From JACVRN01 sp036389255 (lineage in GTDB: Bacteria > Acidobacteriota > Blastocatellia > Pyrinomonadales > Pyrinomonadaceae), in NCBI GenBank assembly GCA_036389255.1, contig DASVQI010000041.1, positions 496,001 through 560,000 on the forward strand: a stretch of DNA of 64,000 nucleotides, given 5' to 3'. A model generated the notes under the pieces. It was given only the letters and a program-made list of their open reading frames with translations. It did not search any database and was not told the DNA's origin. Below are positions 45,358 to 54,147 of the stretch, piece after piece. Numbering within the stretch: the first letter of the stretch is position 1; every line of letters starts with the position of its first letter. A program made the position numbers and the translations under genes.

Positions 45358-47835
45358 ATGGCTGAGACACAAGGGGATATTCAGACAGTGAGCGGGACGA
45401 GCCCGTTGCAGACTCAGGCTGTGCCGTTCGAGATAGCCGTGCTGCCCTTGCAGAGCACCACGCTCTTTCCGGAGACGGTCGTGCCGCTCGCGGTAGGGCG
45501 CACGCGCTCTATAACTGCTGTCGAATCGGCGCTCGCAACCGAAGAGAAGCTGCTGGCCTGCATCAGCGCGCGAGGCGAGAGCGAGACGGGCGCGGAAGCC
45601 CGCCCCGCAGACCTCTACAGCGTCGGCACGCTCGTCATGATTAAGCGCATGATGCGAACCGAAGAGGTGCTCAACCTGATTGTGCAGGGCACGGAGCGCG
45701 TGCGCGTGCTCGAATGGCTACAGGAAGAGCCGTACCTGCGCGCCCGCGTTGAGATTCTCCCGGAGGTAAAGACGGTTGACGCAGACAATGTCGAAGCCTT
45801 GAGGCGCAACGTGCAGGGCCTTATACAGCAGGCGCTCGCAATGATGCCGCAGATTCCGCCCGAAGTCCGCTCTATAGTCCTCGGCGCGAACGACGCCGTG
45901 CGTCTGGCATACTTTCTGGGCTCGCTTCTGACTCTGGGCGTAGAGCAGGAGCAGAAGATGCTCGAAGCTGACACGGCCGACGAGCTTCTACAGCTCGCGC
46001 ACGGCTATCTGGCCCACGAGATAGAGATAATGGAGATACGCTCGCGCATCCAATCGGAGGCGCAGACGGAGATGAACAAGGCGCAGCGAGACTACATACT
46101 GCGCCAGCAGATGAAGGCCATACAGAAGGAGCTTGGCGATGACGAGGGCGGCGAGCAGGCCGAAGCCGCCATGATGCGCGAGCGGCTGGAAGCGGCCGAC
46201 CTGCCCGACGAGGTTCGCAAAGAGGCCGAGCGAGAGCTGAAGCGCATGGAGAAGCTGCCGCAGGCGGCTCCCGACTATCACGTCATACGCACTTATCTGG
46301 AATACATCCTAGAATTGCCGTGGCGGAAATCGAGCGAAGACAAGCTCGATTTAGTCGAAGCTCGCCGCGTGCTGGACGAAGACCACTACGGCCTTGAAGA
46401 CATAAAGGAGCGAATACTAGAGTTCCTTGCCGTCATCAAGCTCAGGCCGGACGCGAAAAGTCCCATCCTCTGTTTCGTAGGCCCGCCGGGCGTGGGCAAG
46501 ACAAGTCTTGGCCGCTCTATCGCGCGCGCCCTTGGCCGTCAATTCGAGCGCCTCTCTCTGGGCGGCGTGCGCGACGAGGCGGAGCTGCGCGGCCACCGTC
46601 GCACCTACATAGGCGCTATGCCGGGCCGCATCATTCAATCCATACGGCGCGCGGGCGTGAACAATCCCGTGATGATGCTGGACGAGATAGACAAGCTCGG
46701 CGCTGACTATCGCGGCGACCCTGCCGCAGCGCTCCTTGAAATCCTAGACCCGCAGCAGAACTCCACGTTCCGCGACCATTACATTGACCTGCCGTTCGAC
46801 CTCTCGAAGGTCTTCTTCATAGCGACGGCCAACCAGCTTGCGCCGATTCCGCCTCCGCTTCGTGACCGCATGGAGGTGATAGCGCTCGTGGGCTACTCCG
46901 ACCGGGAGAAGCTTCACATAGCGCGGCAGTACCTTGTGCCGCGTCAGATTACGGAGAATGGCTTGACGCCGGAGCAGTTCGACATCACGGACGGAGCGAT
47001 TCAGCTAATCGCCACCCGTTACACGCGCGAGGCCGGAGTCCGCCAGCTTGAGCGCACCATCGGCAGCGTCGCCAGAAAAGCTGCGCTCAAGATTGCGCAG
47101 GGCGAGGCCGAGCACATCACGGCCGGAGAGGGAGACATTAAAGGCTACTTGGGCGCGCCGCGCTTTTATCCTGAAGAGGCGCGAAAAGAGCTGCCCACGG
47201 GCGTCTCGACAGGCATGGCATGGACTGAGATGGGCGGCGAAGTCCTCTTCATAGAAGCAACGCTTTTGCCCGGCGGCTCAGGGCTGACTTTGACAGGGCA
47301 GCTTGGCGAAGTGATGCAGGAGTCGGCCCGCGCCGCGCGCAGCTACCTGTGGTCGCACGCTCAGGAGTTCGGCATAGAGCCGGAGATGTTCAAGGGATAC
47401 GGCGTTCACCTGCACGTCCCTGCCGGTGCGATTCCTAAAGACGGCCCGTCGGCTGGCGTGACTATCACGGCCGCGCTCGCCTCGCTTTATACGGGACGCC
47501 GCGTCAGGCCCGACACCGCCATGACCGGCGAGATAACTCTGTCGGGCCTGGTCTTCCCCGTCGGCGGCATCAAAGAGAAGGTGCTGGCCGCGCAACGCGC
47601 AGGCATACGCCGCATCATCCTGCCCGCGCGCAACGAAGCAGACCTCGAAGACATCCCTGAAGACGTTCGCAAGACTCTGGAAGTCGTCCCCGTCTCGCGC
47701 ATAGGCGAAGTCGTAGACGCTGCCCTCGAAACCATAGTCACGTCGCCGCCTCCTCCCGTTCCGCCTTCAGCCGAGCAATCCCGCGACGGCTCCCGCGCCA
47801 ACGAGCCGGAACCGTTGCGAGTAAAGGGTGTGTAA
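45358..47835 (+). CDS. lon: ATP-dependent protease Lon
   Basis: An 825-residue AAA+ serine protease that degrades damaged and regulatory proteins. The N-terminal substrate-binding domain (about 20-220) starts FEIAVLPLQSTTLFPETVVP. The ATPase has Walker A GPPGVGKT (375-382). The protease domain holds the Ser-Lys dyad S698 (DGPSAGVT) and K741 (second Lys of GGIKEKVL), 43 residues apart as in E. coli Lon. The last ~40 residues are Pro/Glu/Arg-rich extra tail. The ATG at 45358 has no clear Shine-Dalgarno site and follows a hairpin. It sits downstream of hsp20 and ends 45 bp before a strong terminator. Confidence 0.97.
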   Translation: MAETQGDIQTVSGTSPLQTQAVPFEIAVLPLQSTTLFPETVVPLAVGRTRSITAVESALATEEKLLACISARGESETGAEARPADLYSVGTLVMIKRMMRTEEVLNLIVQGTERVRVLEWLQEEPYLRARVEILPEVKTVDADNVEALRRNVQGLIQQALAMMPQIPPEVRSIVLGANDAVRLAYFLGSLLTLGVEQEQKMLEADTADELLQLAHGYLAHEIEIMEIRSRIQSEAQTEMNKAQRDYILRQQMKAIQKELGDDEGGEQAEAAMMRERLEAADLPDEVRKEAERELKRMEKLPQAAPDYHVIRTYLEYILELPWRKSSEDKLDLVEARRVLDEDHYGLEDIKERILEFLAVIKLRPDAKSPILCFVGPPGVGKTSLGRSIARALGRQFERLSLGGVRDEAELRGHRRTYIGAMPGRIIQSIRRAGVNNPVMMLDEIDKLGADYRGDPAAALLEILDPQQNSTFRDHYIDLPFDLSKVFFIATANQLAPIPPPLRDRMEVIALVGYSDREKLHIARQYLVPRQITENGLTPEQFDITDGAIQLIATRYTREAGVRQLERTIGSVARKAALKIAQGEAEHITAGEGDIKGYLGAPRFYPEEARKELPTGVSTGMAWTEMGGEVLFIEATLLPGGSGLTLTGQLGEVMQESARAARSYLWSHAQEFGIEPEMFKGYGVHLHVPAGAIPKDGPSAGVTITAALASLYTGRRVRPDTAMTGEITLSGLVFPVGGIKEKVLAAQRAGIRRIILPARNEADLEDIPEDVRKTLEVVPVSRIGEVVDAALETIVTSPPPPVPPSAEQSRDGSRANEPEPLRVKGV

Positions 47836-47880
47836 AGTTAGGCTATAAGCTAAAACCCACTGGACTAATAGTAAGAACGA

Positions 47881-47929
47881 AGAGTTATGAGATGGCTGAA
47901 GACCTTCAACCATCTCATAACTCTTTTTT
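47881..47929 (+). terminator. Rho-independent terminator after lon
   Basis: Perfect 15-bp arms AGAGTTATGAGATGG (47881-47895) and complement (47910-47924), a 14-nt loop, then a run of Ts (47924-47929). It lies 45 bp after the lon stop. Confidence 0.92.
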
Positions 47930-48075
47930 ATCCCCTTCTGTCGTATAATGCCCGCATTCTGTAGCTATGCCTCAACCCGGCCTGATACAGAAACCGGCGG
48001 CCGCCGCCGCAAAGCCCGAAAGTTATGACGGTGCTCTGGAACAAAGCAATCTCATAAGCCTGAAAGGTAACATCT

Positions 48076-51000
48076 ATGGCACGAGACGAAGCATATCGAC
48101 AAGCTGAACAGAAGATTGCCGCCGCTCTACAGTCTGGGGCGACTGACCTAGACCTAACTGGGGAATTTGAGGATATAAAGAAACTGACAGAACTGCCAGA
48201 CTCGCTAGTTCAACTCACACAGTTGCGGTCACTAAATATCTCCAACAACATGTTGACTGAATTGCCAGAGTTCCTAAGTCATCTCAGACAATTGGAATCG
48301 CTAAACCTCTCAGGGAACCCGCTAGTCAATCTACCGGAGTGTCTAGTCCAACTCACAAATTTGAATTCGCTAGACCTCTCTTACAATAAATTGCTCAGTT
48401 TACCTGCTTGGTTTGGACAACTGAAGCAATTGCAATCGCTTGCCCTTTCCATTAATCAGCTTTCAGGCCAAGAGAAAGTGTTCAGCCAGTTCACGCAGTT
48501 GCATTCATTAAGACTTACGAGAGGCAAACTTAAAGCACTGCCGGAATGGTTAGAACAACTCGTTAATATGAGTACTCTCATGCTGTTATATTGTGAATTG
48601 GAAGAGGACATTCTACCAGTTATACCAAAACTTAAGGGCTTACAACGGTTGACGCTACAAGGATTGAACTTGCATACCCTTCCTCCTGAAATTGCAAGGC
48701 TGAACAATCTCAACTATCTCTGCCTCTATGACAATAAGTTAACTCACCTTCCCGACCAAATTGGTGAGCTGAACAACTTAGAAACGCTTGATCCAAGAGA
48801 AAATCAACTTGTTGCCCTACCGGATTCGGTTGGCAATATGACTAACCTAGACACGCTATTTCTTGATGGCAACCAACTTAAGGATTTACCTGCTTCGCTT
48901 ACCAAGTTAGAGGGTTTATCTTTGCTGCTCCTCAATCGAAACCCCTTAAATCCCGAACTAGCTGCGGCCTATAAGGAAGGGCTTGATGCCGTCATGCGCT
49001 ACCTGCGTGCGAAGGCGGGGGCGCAGGTGGTGTTGAATGAGGCTAAGTTGATTTTGATTGGCGAGGGAGAGGTGGGGAAAAGTTGTTTGCTGGATGCTTT
49101 GCGTGGCGACCCGTGGGAGGAGCGGCCTTCAACGCATGGGATTGAGATTAAGCCCGTGAAGGTTGTCGACCCTGAAAGCGGGAAGGAGATAACGCTGAAT
49201 GCGTGGGACTTTGGTGGTCAGAGAGTTTATAGACCGACTCATCAATTGTTCTTCAGTGCTCCGGCGGTTTATCTGGTGGTATGGAAGCCGCGCGAGGGGC
49301 CGCAGCAGGGCTTCGTGAAGGAGTGGATTAAGCTTGTAAAGCACCGCGAGCCGGAGGCGAAGATTCTGGTCGTGGCCACGCACGGCGGGCCGAAGGAGCG
49401 ACAGCCGGACATTGACCGGCAGGAAATCTGGGACTTGTTCGGCAGGGAGATGGTGTCAGACTTCTTTCTTGTCGAGAGCAAGCCTGATGAAGATACAGGT
49501 GAGCGAAAAGGCATTGATGAGCTTAAGCAGGAAATAGCACGTGTAGCCGTGAGCCTTCCCGAAGTGGGTCGCACTGTTCCGAAAAGCTGGGACGACGCGC
49601 GTAAGGCTTTGAAAGAGACGGCGGCTGCGTACATGCCTCTGGAGGAGGTGCTGGAGCTTTGCCAGAGCTTTAAGATGGACGAAGAGATGGCGAAGGATTT
49701 CGTGCGCGTCTCTCACCGCTTAGGGCACCTTATTCATTATGAACACGACCCGGCTTTGCGCGACATAGTAATCCTCAAGCCGGATTGGCTGGCCACGGCA
49801 ATAAGCCTTGTGCTCGATGACAAGCAGACTCGTCATGCGCATGGGCTTGTAGAATTCTCTCGCCTGCGACAGTTGTGGAACGACCCTTCAAGGCCGGAGG
49901 AATACCGTTACGAGGACGGATTGCACCCGCTCTTCCTGCGTTTGATGGAGCGGTTTGACCTCTCATACAAAGTCGCAATCCCTTCGGAGCCGGAAGACGC
50001 TATAGGATTCTGGCAGAGGGCCGGGAGTATTCTCAGCACCGGACGGAATGTGACGGAGGAACTGTCAAAGCTTCATTACACCAGCCTCATTGCGCAACTT
50101 GTGCCGGATATACGCCCGGACACGATTCCCGGCTGGTCTGACTATGTGGCGGCGGGTGACGAGGAGCAGTCTCAAATCTGCCGTATAGTGGAAGCTAATA
50201 GCGGACAGACGGCACCTGCGGAAGGCTTATTCTTTCGGTTGATAGTGCGCCTGCATAAGTACTCGCTGGGCCGCTTGAACTACGCAGAGAGCACTCACTG
50301 GCAGCGTGGCTTGGTGCTTGAGGATGATTACGGCGCACGGGCGCTACTTGAACACGTAGGTAATGACGTGCGCATTACCGTGCGCTCTCCATATCCGGAG
50401 CGATTCCTTTCCGCGCTGACTTATGAGGTGAAATGGCTGGTTGAGACCTTCTGGGCAGGCTTGCGCTGCGACGTGATGGTGCCGTGTCTGAATACAGAGC
50501 CATGCAAGGGATTATTCGAAGTGCGAAGGCTTATAGAGAACAAGAAGCGGAGCCGCCCTGAACAGCCTTGCCCGGTCTGTAATGAGTGGCAGAGCATCGA
50601 ACTGCTGCTCCACAATGCTCCGGCAGCCCGCCCGAATCCACTGAGTGAGTTGTTGGCAAACTCCGAAGAGGTAATGAGGGTGCTGGGGGAAATGCGCCTG
50701 CAATCGGTCGGACAGCATGCAGAAAGCATGGGACGCTTTGACAGGCTGGATGCGGGGATGAAGGAAGTTGTGAGCAAGGTTGAAGCCTCTTACTCAAACC
50801 TTATGCGAAGCTTGGTTGATGAAGCCAAAGAAGGCCCAAGACTCTTCAGTTTCGAGCCGGTCGAGCCGGGCTTCTTTGACAGACCCAAGTGGATTAGCGA
50901 GAAGTTCCGGCTAACGCTCTGGTGCGAGCATTCGAGACTGCCATTGCCCGCGCTTAATGGCGATGAGGACGCGCGCGGCGTTTACGAATTAACGCTGCCA

Positions 51001-51378
51001 CGCGATTGGATTGTGAAGGCCGCGCCTTTCTTGAAATTGCTTGCGAGCACGTTGAGCCTCGTGGTGCCTGTCGCCGCTTCGGCTACGAAACTAATGCTGG
51101 ACGAGGCTTCATATAAGGGCATAGAGAAGCAGCTAGACTTAGGGCAGAAGAGCTTGGATTCTGTGCTCAAAGGTGGCGCAGAGATTGGAGGATGGCTGGA
51201 GCGCGATGATGCGCCAGACTTGGAGCAGGTTGACGCTATTCGAGCCAGAGGTGCCGTCTTGAGACAACTGCACGCATGGCTGAAGGAGAAAGACCCGGGT
51301 TTCGGCGGACTAGTAAGGGTACAGAACAAGCGGCAGGAGTTTCTATGGGTACACCCGCAGTTCGAGAAGGAATACTAA
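48076..51378 (+). CDS. LRR-Roc-COR (ROCO) GTPase
   Basis: An 1100-residue multidomain protein. Residues ~40-290 contain about eleven leucine-rich repeats of the L-x2-LP-x2-L type. A Roc GTPase domain (about 322-490) has P-loop GEGEVGKS (329-336), the G3 motif DFGGQ (378-382) and a G4-like ATHGGP (434-439). A COR dimerisation domain follows (about 500-770). A Cys cluster (VPC..EPC.. and PCPVC, about 803-835) may bind zinc, and the C-terminal ~250 residues are helical and unknown. GTP-dependent conformational signalling is the family theme; bacterial partners are unknown. The LRR-coding part is clearly A+T-richer than neighbouring genes, hinting at acquisition or recombination. TATAAT at 47944-47949 is a candidate -10; AAAGGTAAC precedes the ATG. 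Confidence 0.92.
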   Translation: MARDEAYRQAEQKIAAALQSGATDLDLTGEFEDIKKLTELPDSLVQLTQLRSLNISNNMLTELPEFLSHLRQLESLNLSGNPLVNLPECLVQLTNLNSLDLSYNKLLSLPAWFGQLKQLQSLALSINQLSGQEKVFSQFTQLHSLRLTRGKLKALPEWLEQLVNMSTLMLLYCELEEDILPVIPKLKGLQRLTLQGLNLHTLPPEIARLNNLNYLCLYDNKLTHLPDQIGELNNLETLDPRENQLVALPDSVGNMTNLDTLFLDGNQLKDLPASLTKLEGLSLLLLNRNPLNPELAAAYKEGLDAVMRYLRAKAGAQVVLNEAKLILIGEGEVGKSCLLDALRGDPWEERPSTHGIEIKPVKVVDPESGKEITLNAWDFGGQRVYRPTHQLFFSAPAVYLVVWKPREGPQQGFVKEWIKLVKHREPEAKILVVATHGGPKERQPDIDRQEIWDLFGREMVSDFFLVESKPDEDTGERKGIDELKQEIARVAVSLPEVGRTVPKSWDDARKALKETAAAYMPLEEVLELCQSFKMDEEMAKDFVRVSHRLGHLIHYEHDPALRDIVILKPDWLATAISLVLDDKQTRHAHGLVEFSRLRQLWNDPSRPEEYRYEDGLHPLFLRLMERFDLSYKVAIPSEPEDAIGFWQRAGSILSTGRNVTEELSKLHYTSLIAQLVPDIRPDTIPGWSDYVAAGDEEQSQICRIVEANSGQTAPAEGLFFRLIVRLHKYSLGRLNYAESTHWQRGLVLEDDYGARALLEHVGNDVRITVRSPYPERFLSALTYEVKWLVETFWAGLRCDVMVPCLNTEPCKGLFEVRRLIENKKRSRPEQPCPVCNEWQSIELLLHNAPAARPNPLSELLANSEEVMRVLGEMRLQSVGQHAESMGRFDRLDAGMKEVVSKVEASYSNLMRSLVDEAKEGPRLFSFEPVEPGFFDRPKWISEKFRLTLWCEHSRLPLPALNGDEDARGVYELTLPRDWIVKAAPFLKLLASTLSLVVPVAASATKLMLDEASYKGIEKQLDLGQKSLDSVLKGGAEIGGWLERDDAPDLEQVDAIRARGAVLRQLHAWLKEKDPGFGGLVRVQNKRQEFLWVHPQFEKEY

Positions 51379-51473
51379 TCTCTTCCTCTTTTACGTTTCG
51401 TCTTTTGCCTTAGCTGTGAGTGATGAGTTAACTTATGCCTACACTAAGATGAAAGAGCAAAGGGAGATTAAGG

Positions 51474-51788
51474 ATGAGCAGTAAAAAAGAGCAGCGCAAG
51501 GTAGGGAGCAAGCAGAAGCCCAGAGGCCAGCAGACGGGGTTCGTCGGAAACCCTGACCAGAACCGCGAAGAGATGAAGAACACTCCGGCGCTTCGCGGAC
51601 GCCGCAAAGCCGCCACCAAGATGTTCGAGGACGAGTCGTCTCAACAGGTGGGAACCGACGCGGCCAAACCACGCAGCAACCAGCCCTCTCTCCCGGCTGC
51701 CATGCCTACGAACACCAAGCTTGGCGAAAGCAACGACGAAAGAGCCTTCAAGGCAAAGCAGAAGGTAAAAGGCAGAACGCAGAAGTAA
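51474..51788 (+). CDS. Small basic, probably disordered protein
   Basis: A 104-residue hydrophilic protein rich in Lys, Gln, Arg and Asn with almost no hydrophobic core, for example KKEQRKVGSKQKPRGQQTGF and the end KAKQKVKGRTQK. It has no Cys and no recognised domain. It could bind nucleic acid or be a general stress-type hydrophilic protein; this is a guess from composition. GGGAGATTAAGG precedes the ATG at 51474. The TAA stop lies inside the left arm of a hairpin (51779-51825). Confidence 0.62.
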   Translation: MSSKKEQRKVGSKQKPRGQQTGFVGNPDQNREEMKNTPALRGRRKAATKMFEDESSQQVGTDAAKPRSNQPSLPAAMPTNTKLGESNDERAFKAKQKVKGRTQK

Positions 51789-51825
51789 AGCGATTGATTC
51801 AATGAATCAGTCTTTTTACTTCTGC
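51779..51825. terminator. Word-hairpin serving as bidirectional terminator
   Basis: Perfect 11-bp arms GCAGAAGTAAA (51779-51789) and TTTACTTCTGC (51815-51825), with an inner TGATTCA-A-TGAATCA palindrome (51795-51809) and a T-run before the right arm. It lies between the convergent basic-protein gene and CBS gene. Shares words with 5161-5267 (AGAAGTAAA) and with the TGATTCA set. Confidence 0.7.
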
Positions 51826-51832
51826 CTTGCTC

Positions 51833-52366
51833 TTACCATTCTTCCTGAGAGATGTATTTGAGGACGTGGCCTATGGACATTAACCTGTAGCTTCCGTCTG
51901 CGACCTGCACGGGCACGTTGCGGTAGCGACCGACGGCCATCTTGTTGAGCGCCGAGGCGACCGAATCCGTCTCTTTAAGCACGTCCGGGTGGACGGTCAT
52001 GAACTCGCTAATCGGAGTGTCCAGCGCGGCCTCTTCGTCTACGGCCAGCTTGCGAAGCACGTCATGCTCCGTGAAGATGCCCGACAGCTTATCTTCGTCA
52101 ACCACCAGCGCGCAGCTAGCTCCCGACTCCTTCATACGCCCTATGACCTCCCTCGCGGGCGCGTCAGAGCTGACATACAAGGCGGGCGCGTCGTCCAGAA
52201 GCCCTCTCAGGTCGTCTTCCATCACAGAGCGCACGAGCCCGCGCGTAGCATCCGACCTCGGCACGTCAAGGTCGCGCAGGGGCTTCATGCAATTCTCACA
52301 ACGATCCATCCCCTCTATGTTATCGTGCCCGCAATCAGGACAAATCATCTCGTCGCTTCGCTCCAT
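51833..52366 (-). CDS. CBS-domain protein with N-terminal zinc ribbon
   Basis: A 177-residue protein. The first ~35 residues hold a zinc-ribbon knuckle pair, CPDC (C9, C12) and CENC (C23, C26). Two CBS motifs follow (about 55-110 and 118-175), with GIFTEHDVLRKLA as the ligand-binding loop of the first. It could sense adenylates, with the ribbon contacting protein or nucleic acid. It is the last gene of a minus-strand row CBS - korA - uma2 - korB - this gene, 67 bp after korB with a word-hairpin between. Confidence 0.87.
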   Translation of the reverse strand: MERSDEMICPDCGHDNIEGMDRCENCMKPLRDLDVPRSDATRGLVRSVMEDDLRGLLDDAPALYVSSDAPAREVIGRMKESGASCALVVDEDKLSGIFTEHDVLRKLAVDEEAALDTPISEFMTVHPDVLKETDSVASALNKMAVGRYRNVPVQVADGSYRLMSIGHVLKYISQEEW

Positions 52367-52368
52367 TC

Positions 52369-52423
52369 AGGAGCCGGAAGTCGGAAGTCAGAACAGATGC
52401 ATCTATTCTGACTTCCGGCTCCT
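52369..52423. repeat. Word-hairpin between korB and the zinc-ribbon CBS gene (GGAAGTC words)
   Basis: Perfect 14-bp arms AGGAGCCGGAAGTC (52369-52382) and complement (52410-52423). Left of the loop the 7-mer GGAAGTC occurs twice in tandem, but only once on the right, so the two arms differ by one word: a sign of word gain or loss. Lies in the gap between two co-directional genes. Confidence 0.8.
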
Positions 52424-52432
52424 GCTCTTATT

Positions 52433-53563
52433 TTATTCCACCGTCCATGTGTCGCCGCTATTAATCAGCTTCTCAAGGCTTCCCATGCCCTGTTTGCCAA
52501 TGGCTGCTTCAATCTGGTCGGTCATCATGTCTTCGTAGGTAGCGCGCTCGACTGCGCGGAAGATGCCGACGGGCTGCGGAAACTCTGAGCCTTCACGGTA
52601 CTCCATGCGAGCCAGCATAAAGGCGACCGACGGGTCTGTCAGGTGTATGTCGTGTACGAGCAGGTCGTTCTCCGTGATGCCGTTCTCGCCCAAGGTGACA
52701 ACCTCCGGGTGCGCGCCGTTCATGCGGATGCCCTTGTTTCGCTCCTTGCCGAAGACCATGGGCTTGCCGTGCTCAAGATATAGCACGCGGTCTTGCCGCA
52801 CGCTGCGGTCTGTGAATCCCTCGAACGCGTGGTCGTTGAAGATGTTGCAGTTCTGATAGACCTCAAGGAACGAGACGCCCTTGTGCTTTGCCGCCGCGTC
52901 AACCATCGCGCCCAGATGCTTTACGTCTATGTCAATCGAGCGCGCTACCAGCGTGGCCTCCGAAGCTATAGCCACGGACAAAGGATTGAGCGGGTAATCA
53001 ATCACGCCCATCGGCGTTGACTTAGTCTTCTTGCCAAGCTCCGAAGTCGGACTGTACTGCCCCTTCGTCAAGCCGTATATGCGGTTGTTAAAGAGTATGA
53101 TGTTCAGGTCTAGGTTACGGCGTATGGCGTGCATGAAGTGGTTGCCGCCGATTGAGAGCGCATCGCCGTCGCCCGTCACTACCCACACACTCAAGTCCGG
53201 GTTGGCGCTCTTGATGCCGGTGGCGACTGCGGGCGCGCGACCGTGTATGGAGTGAAAGCCGTAGGTGTTCATGTAGTACGGAAAACGGCTTGAGCATCCT
53301 ATGCCGGAGACGAAGACCATCTTCTCTCGCGGGATGCCCAGCTCCGGCATCACCTTCTGCACGTTATTCAGGATGGCGTAGTCGCCGCAGCCCGGACACC
53401 ACCTGACCTCCTGCCCGGAGATGAAATCCTGCCTCGTCAACTTCACGGCAGGCGGAGCCTCTTCGCCCGCCGCCATAGACCCGGCATAAGGCTCGCCTGA
53501 CTCCGCAGCCTCCGCGTTGTCCTTGTGCCCGTTACCATTTGTTCCATTAGAACCAGTGCTCAT
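52433..53563 (-). CDS. korB: 2-oxoacid:ferredoxin oxidoreductase, beta subunit (KorB type)
   Basis: A 376-residue ThDP-binding subunit, with a ~40-residue Gly/Asn/Ala-rich N-terminal extension. The conserved start is RWCPGCGDYAIL (C56, C59), the ThDP motif is GDGDALSIGGNH (131-142) with LFNNRIYGLTKGQ after it. Together with KorA it oxidatively decarboxylates a 2-oxoacid, probably 2-oxoglutarate, and reduces ferredoxin. Only two subunit genes are present, so no dedicated ferredoxin subunit; the ferredoxin at 42963 is a possible partner. It is separated from korA by a Uma2 gene with short gaps on both sides. Confidence 0.92.
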   Translation of the reverse strand: MSTGSNGTNGNGHKDNAEAAESGEPYAGSMAAGEEAPPAVKLTRQDFISGQEVRWCPGCGDYAILNNVQKVMPELGIPREKMVFVSGIGCSSRFPYYMNTYGFHSIHGRAPAVATGIKSANPDLSVWVVTGDGDALSIGGNHFMHAIRRNLDLNIILFNNRIYGLTKGQYSPTSELGKKTKSTPMGVIDYPLNPLSVAIASEATLVARSIDIDVKHLGAMVDAAAKHKGVSFLEVYQNCNIFNDHAFEGFTDRSVRQDRVLYLEHGKPMVFGKERNKGIRMNGAHPEVVTLGENGITENDLLVHDIHLTDPSVAFMLARMEYREGSEFPQPVGIFRAVERATYEDMMTDQIEAAIGKQGMGSLEKLINSGDTWTVE

Positions 53564-53582
53564 TATTAACTCCTTAGCAACT

Positions 53583-54137
53583 TTAAATGGCGAAAATGTC
53601 AGTGACCGGGATGCTGAAGCCCGGCACGACCCCGCCGCCGTCGAGTATATCTTTCTCAGTCAAAGTCGAGATGTCGCTCAGCGAGCGATAAATTGTGACG
53701 GTTCGCAATTTCGGGCTGATTATCCAGACTTGTCTTGCGCCTGCTTCAAGCCACGATTGCACCTTTTCTTCCACTTCGCTCACGGTGTCGCCGGGGCTTA
53801 TAACCTCGACCGCCAAGTCAGGTGCTCCTTCCCAGTAGCCTTTGACTCTACCGATAGCCTCGACGCGTTCCTGCCTGATGAATGCGATGTCGGGAGCAAT
53901 CACAGTATCTGGATTGCTCCTAATCTTAAAGCCTGTCTCCGCCGCGTAAACTTTGCCCAGCTTAGCGCTTTTAACGTGCTGACCGAGCGGCACGGCGAGT
54001 TCCATGACGATTCTGCCGTGGTCGTGTCCAGCCGGGGCCATCTGCTTTAGCTCTCCTTCTATAAGCTGATAGCGGAAGCGACCGCGCGGCATCTCTAACA
54101 GCTCTTCAGCCGTCATCAATTTGGTAACACTACTCAT
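53583..54137 (-). CDS. Uma2 family (DUF820) restriction-endonuclease-like protein
   Basis: A 184-residue PD-(D/E)xK-fold protein of the Uma2/DUF820 family. The family signature ends are present: YQLIEGELKQMAPAGHDHG near the N-terminus, VIAPDIAFI, DLAVEVISPGDTVSEVEEKVQSWLEAG in the middle (catalytic E-x-K type region in EVIS and the later VEEK), and RQVWIISPKLRTVTIY. The function is unresolved; a nuclease role is only inferred for the family. It is placed between korA and korB with 10-bp and 19-bp gaps, so it interrupts or is part of that operon. Uma2 genes are mobile and multi-copy in some phyla. Confidence 0.87.
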   Translation of the reverse strand: MSSVTKLMTAEELLEMPRGRFRYQLIEGELKQMAPAGHDHGRIVMELAVPLGQHVKSAKLGKVYAAETGFKIRSNPDTVIAPDIAFIRQERVEAIGRVKGYWEGAPDLAVEVISPGDTVSEVEEKVQSWLEAGARQVWIISPKLRTVTIYRSLSDISTLTEKDILDGGGVVPGFSIPVTDIFAI

Positions 54138-54147
54138 AGCTCTTCAA

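Noticed and set aside
47967..48107. A 46-codon open frame overlapping the start of the ROCO gene
   Set aside because: No ribosome-binding site and no recognisable product; it could be a leader peptide, but there is not enough support to call it.
48076..51378. ROCO gene as a certain defence or toxin system
   Set aside because: LRR-Roc-COR fits signalling; nothing in the sequence or neighbours shows an effector or toxin domain, so the claim would go beyond the evidence.
53517..54050. Plus-strand open frame opposite the Uma2 gene
   Set aside because: Antisense shadow; Uma2 signature motifs are on the minus strand in the matching frame.
53583..54137. Uma2 gene as evidence of a restriction-modification or defence island
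   Set aside because: No methyltransferase, other nuclease or known defence gene is adjacent; its neighbours are metabolic.
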